Positions 58,476 to 64,000 of a stretch of 64,000 nt of DNA are shown here, piece by piece; the stretch's first letter is position 1; each line of letters begins with the position of its first letter. A program made the translations under genes and the position numbers. This DNA is from Plectrocnemia conspersa (taxonomy: Eukaryota > Arthropoda > Insecta > Trichoptera > Polycentropodidae). The notes under the pieces were generated by a model. That model worked only from the letters and a program-made list of their open reading frames with translations, had not been told where the DNA came from and did not search any database. Location: assembly GCA_009617715.1 (NCBI GenBank), contig VTFK01000068.1, forward strand, positions 1,488,001-1,552,000, given 5' to 3'.

Positions 58476-58944
58476 GAGGAATATGTGAGATGCGATGTCT
58501 GTCTGTGCTTATTCTTTCGCTTATTTTCCCCTGGGAGATGAATTGGCTTAGTTTGTATTTTGGACTTGAAAGTTTTAAGACTATAATTAGTTTTAGAACT
58601 TTCATTAAGATAGGTTTGGGTTTGAGCAGCAAATTGACGTTTTGCAACTATTAAATTGAGTTTCATAGACGTTTTAGAGCAGTATATTATCGTCAATCAG
58701 ATAAATTATATATTCGATAGTAGAAATATAAATTTACTGGTAAAAATGTATTTTAACTTAGCTCGTGAAAACATAACTTTACCAAAAAAAAAAAACATTC
58801 ACTGTAACATTTATACATCGGATGTAAATAAATAATGATAATTTGCTAAATATATATATATAATATATTAATGCACATAGAAAAGTTGAAAATTTATATT
58901 TTCACTGGTAAAAAAATATCTACTTATGAAAATGTATTTCGATA
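58476..58944. other. Intergenic DNA
   Basis: 58490-58650 is less A+T-rich and open on the minus strand, without a recognised domain. An (AT)n tract lies near 58850-58866. Confidence 0.35.
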
Positions 58945-59210
58945 TGAGACGTGTCAAAAATCTATAATCTGTGGGTGTTTTTGAAGGCAATGTTCCGCTC
59001 CTTTATTTCTTGTATAATATGTATAAAAAAGGACTAAAGGAACTTATACCTGAAATAGGTACGTAACTGTAGTTTAGTTCAGATTCACTATTTGAGGTCG
59101 ATTTTTACTTTTTTTATAATATATTCTTACTATGATTTATTCAAAAGTTGGGCCCCTCAAGGATAATTGGTCCTGGGAATCTGTCCCCTCTCCCCTTCCC
59201 TCGGCAGGCC
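58945..59210 (+). mobile_element. Rep-C copy 4, internally deleted
   Basis: GAGACGTGTCAAAAATCTA corresponds to the Rep-C start; TTTTTGAAGGCAATGTTCC, GGAACTTATACCTGAAAT and CCCTCTCCCCTTCCCTCGG follow in order. About 50 bases near the left end are missing relative to copy 1. It abuts the hAT fragment to its right. Confidence 0.65.
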
Positions 59211-59228
59211 AGCATGCTGGCATTTTGT

Positions 59229-59830
59229 TCACATTTTGTTGAGAAAACTTACTATAGCTTGCTTAATTAATTCCGTCCCTACAGTATGATTTTTTGCAGA
59301 TATAGCTACGAGCAAATAAATTTCATAACAAGTACGTCTTTTATTAGTATTTCGTACAGAGATCAATGAATTTATTGTTATTCTTTTTTCAAATTCCTTT
59401 ATATTCTTAAATTGGTTCAAATCATAGTTCGCACAAGTGCTATATTTTGTCTTTAAGTGTACTTCAAGACGACCGTTTTTCATAGATTCGTTAGTCAAAG
59501 AGTATACGCACACAGACAAAATGATATACAAACATCACGAGTACCGAAATTCAAATAATCATAATATGTACTGACAAACTTTTTTTCTTGCTTTCACTAG
59601 TCATTTTGTGTAATGGGGTGAGTTAGAAACTGCGTAGAAAATACAATGAAAATAAGTTTATGAACTTTAAAAAATACAGAATTTAATTCGATAATTTCAA
59701 GACACGTCATTTGCGTCTTTTTAACAAAAAAAATATAGCAAACATTAATAATTTTTGCATTGCCCCTCCAAAACATTCAAATTGCCCCCCTCCCTGGTGG
59801 GGTGTGCGCCCTCCACGTTGTGAATCACTG
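59229..59830 (-). pseudogene. hAT transposase relic with 5' terminus (BED finger, ZBED5-like)
   Basis: On the minus strand from 59830 the sequence begins CAGTGATTCACAACGTGG, a hAT end. After about 300 bases a 100-codon frame (59531 to 59229) contains TNESMKNGRLEVHLKTKYS, matching the second half of a BED finger (NESMKPSKLKRHLETKH pattern). It continues through RTCYEIYLLVAISAKNHTVGTELI, matching the following helical segment typical of Buster/Charlie and ZBED5-like proteins (ASYLVALRIAK-x-KPHTIGEELI). The rest of the transposase, including the RNase-H-like core, is missing at the Rep-C4 side. The fragment is truncated and inactive. Confidence 0.7.
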
Positions 59831-60239
59831 CACTATATTCATTGATATTTTTCAATATTATTTTTAAGAAAAAAAAATAACAGCATTGAAAATTACATTT
59901 TATTAAATTTGGCTATGGAATTAAAAATATGTTGATAATGATTAATGTATGAAATGTAATGTATATAGTAACATAAATTAAATCATGTATGTAATAAGTT
60001 TATATAATATATAATAAAATATAGGTTTATTATGTATATAGCAATCACAAAGCAGGAATTTAAAACCACGTGATTATCAAAATTTAACTCCATGACGCGC
60101 AAAAGGACATTAGGCGTTTTTTAACAATATCTTAAAAAATGGGTATTTTATTGGAAAATATCTAAACTCTTCAACTATTTAAAGCACGCCTATCTTGACA
60201 CGCATAGAAATAATTGTGTTATATTGTATTACCATTAAA
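59831..60239. other. A+T-rich intergenic DNA
   Basis: Nothing recognised. Confidence 0.4.
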
Positions 60240-60345
60240 AACTCATTAAACACTCCTCGAAACGTTTTACACTTGAACCTGGAAGTTAAAATCACTGAGT
60301 TTTAAATCGATACCTTCAAACCCTACTCAAAACATGTTACATTAA
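60240..60345 (+). repeat. Rep-G-like fragment
   Basis: AAACACTCCTCGAAACG, then TTGAACCTGGAAGTT and CAAACCCTACTC resemble Rep-G words, but the match is short. Confidence 0.3.
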
Positions 60346-62129
60346 GGTTTAAATAATCTACAATTCATCATAGCGATGTAACTATTCAAATAATATTTTT
60401 GTGTGGTGATTAGTTGTGGGGAATTAATTTATTCGGCGGTGAATATTTTTGTTAATAAGAATCAATAGTTCGTGATTACATAAATATATTATACAATAGT
60501 TAAATAACAACAGGCAATAAGTTTTAGGGTTTCAATAAATTCTGGCGTCAGGCAAAAAAAAGACAAGAGCGCTGTTCACTGATCCGGTTGGCGACCCAAA
60601 ATCAACGTTACAGCGTGGCTCACAACTGATGCTATCCCTGGCGCCTGGCGAATGAAAGGATTTTTTTGAAAGCACTACAATTATATTTTTTTAGAACTCA
60701 TTTTTTTTTAGAACTCATTTAACAAGAAGTCTGTCTTCATACATTGAATTTATTTATATAATAGCTTTTATGAAAATTCATATTGATATATTAAAAGATT
60801 GTTAAAAGATTCTAAATAATAACAGTCTTTTCTGATATACGATACGTATTTAATATAAAAAATATTTTCTAGTATTTTAAAACCATTTAAAAGCATTCCC
60901 AAGTATCGCAAGAATTTAATTCTCGATTTTTATTATTATGTTCTATGTATTTTTATTGTAAATTGTCATATTATACAATTCTATTTTTAAGCTGCCTTGA
61001 AAATAGTTAAGTATATTTACTAAGCAAATAACTATGCTTCTATTGTCTTTGATCATATTTTATGTCTCTTAATGTAGCGTTCTGAATACCTGAGATTGGT
61101 TAAACCATACACAATAGAGCCAGCCATATGTGTATACAAACGTTACATTCATTATCTAGTAATACTGATATAATTACCGTGCATTGACCTGATGATACAA
61201 TAAATTTTTATTATAATAGGTAATTGAGCAAATATTAAAAATAAAACATGCTAATCGAAACATAATTTAAAATAAATTTTAACTAATATTTGTTTGTATG
61301 ATTTAGTTATAATGATAATTAAACAGTATATTAAATATTATTATGCTTACTTTAATAATGTTACAATATATAAATTAAGGAAACGAGGTATCATAAACCA
61401 ACTTGTTTTTTTATCTCAAAGCGGATGATGCTTATTTATTTTAAAATATGTATAAAAATTGAAAGCCATTGATGAATACAAAAAAAAGCGGTTCGTGAAA
61501 ATATTTACATTTACACACATATTTGTGGCGAAGACTCGTTTTTAGTGAACAAATAAAATGTGTTGGATCAGAGTAGAGCTTAGTGCGTCTAGTTTTGCTA
61601 GGAAAACACAGGGTATTCTAAAAATTTAAATATGTAAATATGAGTTATCTCGCGCCGCTAATGGATTCTTTTTCGGTTTGTTTATTTTTGCCAGTCAGTT
61701 CGACCATCATTATGCGCATATTTTTTAGGGACAATATTTCGATTCCTTGACGCATATGAGCGATGGTATTATATTATAGATTGTCATTATTTTTTGATGA
61801 AACAATAAAACTATGATAAAAAAAACATTTTCATACTAAATTCTATAAGACTGATCTTAATTTTATGGCATTATTCACTTCGTATCATAACCAATTATAA
61901 ATTTCAATGTGTTTATAAAAATATGATTTTACCAAAACAAATCTGAGTATATTATATATAATATATATGGGCCTAATTAAGCAAATGTAACTCGCTTGTA
62001 GTTTGGAGAAAACCCAAAACGCTGCATAGTTATTTAAAGACAAAATACCTTTGATATCAGCATAATGTTGTAAGTATGGAGTCTTATTTGTTATAAGGGG
62101 CATTATCATATAGCATCCCGTACCAAATG
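60346..62129. other. A+T-rich intergenic DNA
   Basis: A GC-richer patch at 60540-60655 contains GCGTCAGGC and GGCGCCTGGCG. Elsewhere nothing is recognised. Confidence 0.4.
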
Positions 62130-62335
62130 GTCCATCAAGACACCGACAATATCGATCTCTATACGAGTCGCAGATAGCTCGTAATGATAACAATTATTTT
62201 ATCAATAAATCTGGAAACTGGAGCTACTGATTGTCTTAATATAATACATTAAGCAATCTTTGAAATCTTACGCGATAAACTTTACACCTGGAAGCTGAGG
62301 AGAATCGCCAAATTTCATTGAAAAATTGTTATAGG
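62130..62335 (+). repeat. Rep-G copy 3
   Basis: CATCAAGACACCGACAATAT, CGCAGATAGCTC, ATCAATAAATCTGGAAACTGG and GGAAGCTGAGGAGAATCGCC recur about 735 bases later at 62865-63065. This is the longest Rep-G alignment in the window. Confidence 0.6.
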
Positions 62336-62394
62336 TAGGTGCAATTATAATAGGTGCAATTTTAACGTCAATATTACTTTTTATATGTCAACAA

Positions 62395-62545
62395 AGAGCG
62401 TACGGTGAGATACATTCCATTTCGCTTGCTCGCATTTTAAGTGACGAAAGTGGGCGTGCGGAACACATGTAACGCATGCTCTTATCTCTCACTTGCTCTC
62501 GTTACTTAGCACGCGAGCGAGCGTGTTAAGTAACGATATCAACTC
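62395..62545 (+). mobile_element. Diverged Rep-B internal fragment
   Basis: AGAGCGTACGGTGAGATACATTCC, TTTCGCTTGCTCGC and TTAAGTGACGAAAGTG resemble Rep-B1 33345-33405. The stretch then turns round (CACTTGCTCTCGTTACTTAGC), making an imperfect palindrome. It lies between Rep-G copies 3 and 4. Confidence 0.45.
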
Positions 62546-62864
62546 CTTCACAAAGGTTGACAGTTGACAGAAAATATGATTGCGCATACTAAACCATTAT
62601 CGCAGATTATTCTGTATCTTCAGAGTGGCGTAATTTGTGAGGAATAATCAATGCTAATGTATCATAAAAAATCAAAAAGGAATGCCAAAATCTTTGCTTT
62701 ATATTATTAAGAATACATATATAAAAACAGACATGCGTCAGTTGAGCAACAGTACTCATAAAAAAATTACATAGCACACATTTCTATACTAACTTTAAAA
62801 ACTACATAGTAGATTTATAATATAATAAATTTAAAATACTACGCTAAGCTATACATATAATCTT

Positions 62865-63065
62865 GAAAAGAATCCGTCAAGACACTGGAAATATTGATCT
62901 TGACAAGAATCGCAGCTAGCTCTTAGAGATAAAATTATTTTATTAATAAACTTAGAAGCTGGAGTTATCAAGAGTTTATATACAAAAAATGCCTCGAATC
63001 CTCATTGACAGCATCCGCGATAAACTTGAACTTAGAAGTTGGAAGAAACGCCGTATTACATCGAA
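62865..63065 (+). repeat. Rep-G copy 4
   Basis: The order GTCAAGACACTGGAAATATTG, CGCAGCTAGCTC, ATAAACTTAGAAGCTGGAG and GCGATAAACTTGAACTTAGA matches copy 3. It ends just before a hAT-like terminus at 63076. Confidence 0.6.
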
Positions 63066-63075
63066 TACTTTAAAC

Positions 63076-63125
63076 TAGGGGTTTGAAACCTCCGGCCCAC
63101 GGGCCGTATACGGCCATGTATATGG
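63076..63125 (+). mobile_element. hAT-like transposon terminus
   Basis: TAGGGGTTTGAAACCTCCGG followed by CCCACGGGCCGTATACGG is a hAT end with C to T at the first base. It is related to the remnant at 23345-23440. Confidence 0.45.
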
Positions 63126-63539
63126 GTTGATTCGCTGCAGATTGGACTCAAAATTTAATAAATCTACGAATTTCTAATAATATTTTTTTATGTTAAAAAA
63201 TTTAATTTAATTATTGAATAATGTATTTTTTAATATCCTTGACATTAAACACTTATGCCAGTAAAAAGTTAAGGTTACGTTCAGATTTTTTTGGAACATT
63301 TTGGTGTTCATGCATGACAAACACATGATGATAAGATGAATTTTGAATGCTCCGTGGATGATTTTATTAAAAGGTTTTAAACTTTCACATCCACAGGATT
63401 CATTAACGACACGCTAAATCAGAGATAATTGTCGGATTTTTAAAGCCTAGAGACTGACAGTCTTTAAAGCATCGATTAAGAATATATGGACGTATTGAGT
63501 AATAAGGACCTGATAAGACTTGTAGAAATGTAAGATCAT
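63126..63539. other. A+T-rich intergenic DNA
   Basis: Nothing recognised. Confidence 0.4.
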
Positions 63540-64000
63540 TTTATTCTATCCAATCAACGGTCCACACACCAAACACAATAGTATCCTCAATGTTCTTCTC
63601 TCTTCATTTAATTATCGATCGCAATCGTGCATTTACTGTAACGCTCACCATTGCCCCTAACAAAGCGTCTTTATTTTATTTTAAAATACCACAGTTTTGG
63701 CAGGTGCAAACTTAGTGCAAGCAATGCAAATGTCTTATGTCTCAGAGGAAGCGTTTATTGTACATGATAACAATGTACGATGCGTACGGCTCAGGTGTGT
63801 TTCGAATTGGAAAATCAGGCTGTATTTCCACTGAAAACGTTGACATTCGGTTCACGTCGACGCCGGCGGCGAATTCGCAGTCATTGTTGCCAGGCAGTCG
63901 GAAATTAACATTCCGTTCATAATTATTCATACGTTATGGCCGTATGTGGCCTCGGCGGCGTACGTTTTATTTGCAAAGAGTCGTCAAAAATTTTTACGTC
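63540..64000. promoter_or_regulatory. GC-richer terminal block, truncated by window end
   Basis: The block becomes CpG-rich toward the end (TCGACGCCGGCGGCGAATTCG, GGCCTCGGCGGCGTACG). Overlapping 61- and 62-codon frames on opposite strands (63737-63930) are best explained by lack of stops in GC-rich DNA. It could be a first exon or promoter continuing beyond the window. Confidence 0.3.

Noticed and set aside
58232..58696. 154-codon minus-strand open frame
   Set aside because: It crosses the right end of Rep-B3 at 58361, so one part is transposon and the other is flank. No domain is recognisable.

Overview
This window looks like intergenic or intronic DNA from an arthropod nuclear genome, most likely an insect. 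By eye it is about 70% A+T. It has no prokaryotic gene layout, no rRNA and no intact tRNA gene. It carries relics of insect-typical transposons: mariner, hAT, PIF/Harbinger-like MITEs, a Jockey/CR1-like LINE and a tRNA-derived SINE. I cannot assign a species or order, and I found no complete conserved protein-coding gene. Most open frames here are short and explained by A+T composition or by repeats.

Layout. 1-9946 is A+T-rich and holds a Rep-C transposon copy, hAT termini, a compact cluster of transcription-factor-like motifs near 4150, and two tandem Rep-A elements (7384-8647). 9947-10456 is the longest open frame (169 codons); its product is unknown but it is longer than chance predicts. 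10560-18320 alternates A+T-rich DNA with GC-richer islands, two LINE reverse-transcriptase fragments (11328, 15790) and several inverted repeats. 20100-26620 holds SINE, hAT, Rep-E, Rep-A and Rep-C copies, a TATA+Inr promoter candidate at 24276 and a paired E-box at 26557. 27310-34182 holds a 17-bp-flanked insertion, a 467-bp foldback repeat, a near-perfect head-to-head Rep-A palindrome centred on 31253, and a 1037-bp MITE (Rep-B1). 34710-34952 encodes part of a BED-type zinc finger. 38898-40679 holds Rep-B2 followed by a GC-rich block with a TATA box and short open frames. 42961-44000 is a full-length but dead mariner. 45305-56750 holds more repeats, two perfect hairpins, paired Su(H)-type sites, a SINE with an intact B box, a possible piggyBac-type MITE and a CpG-rich island. 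57472-59830 packs Rep-B3, Rep-C4 and a hAT transposase fragment together. The last 2 kb hold duplicated Rep-G units and a GC-rich terminal block.

The strongest results are structural. Rep-B is present in three copies with defined ends and 3-bp TNA target duplications. The mariner has exact TA-flanked ends. Rep-A occurs repeatedly as head-to-head or tandem units. The window does not show an operon-like or novel enzymatic system. The non-repeat DNA that is locally GC-richer is best read as candidate cis-regulatory sequence or unrecognised exons, and this reading is inference.
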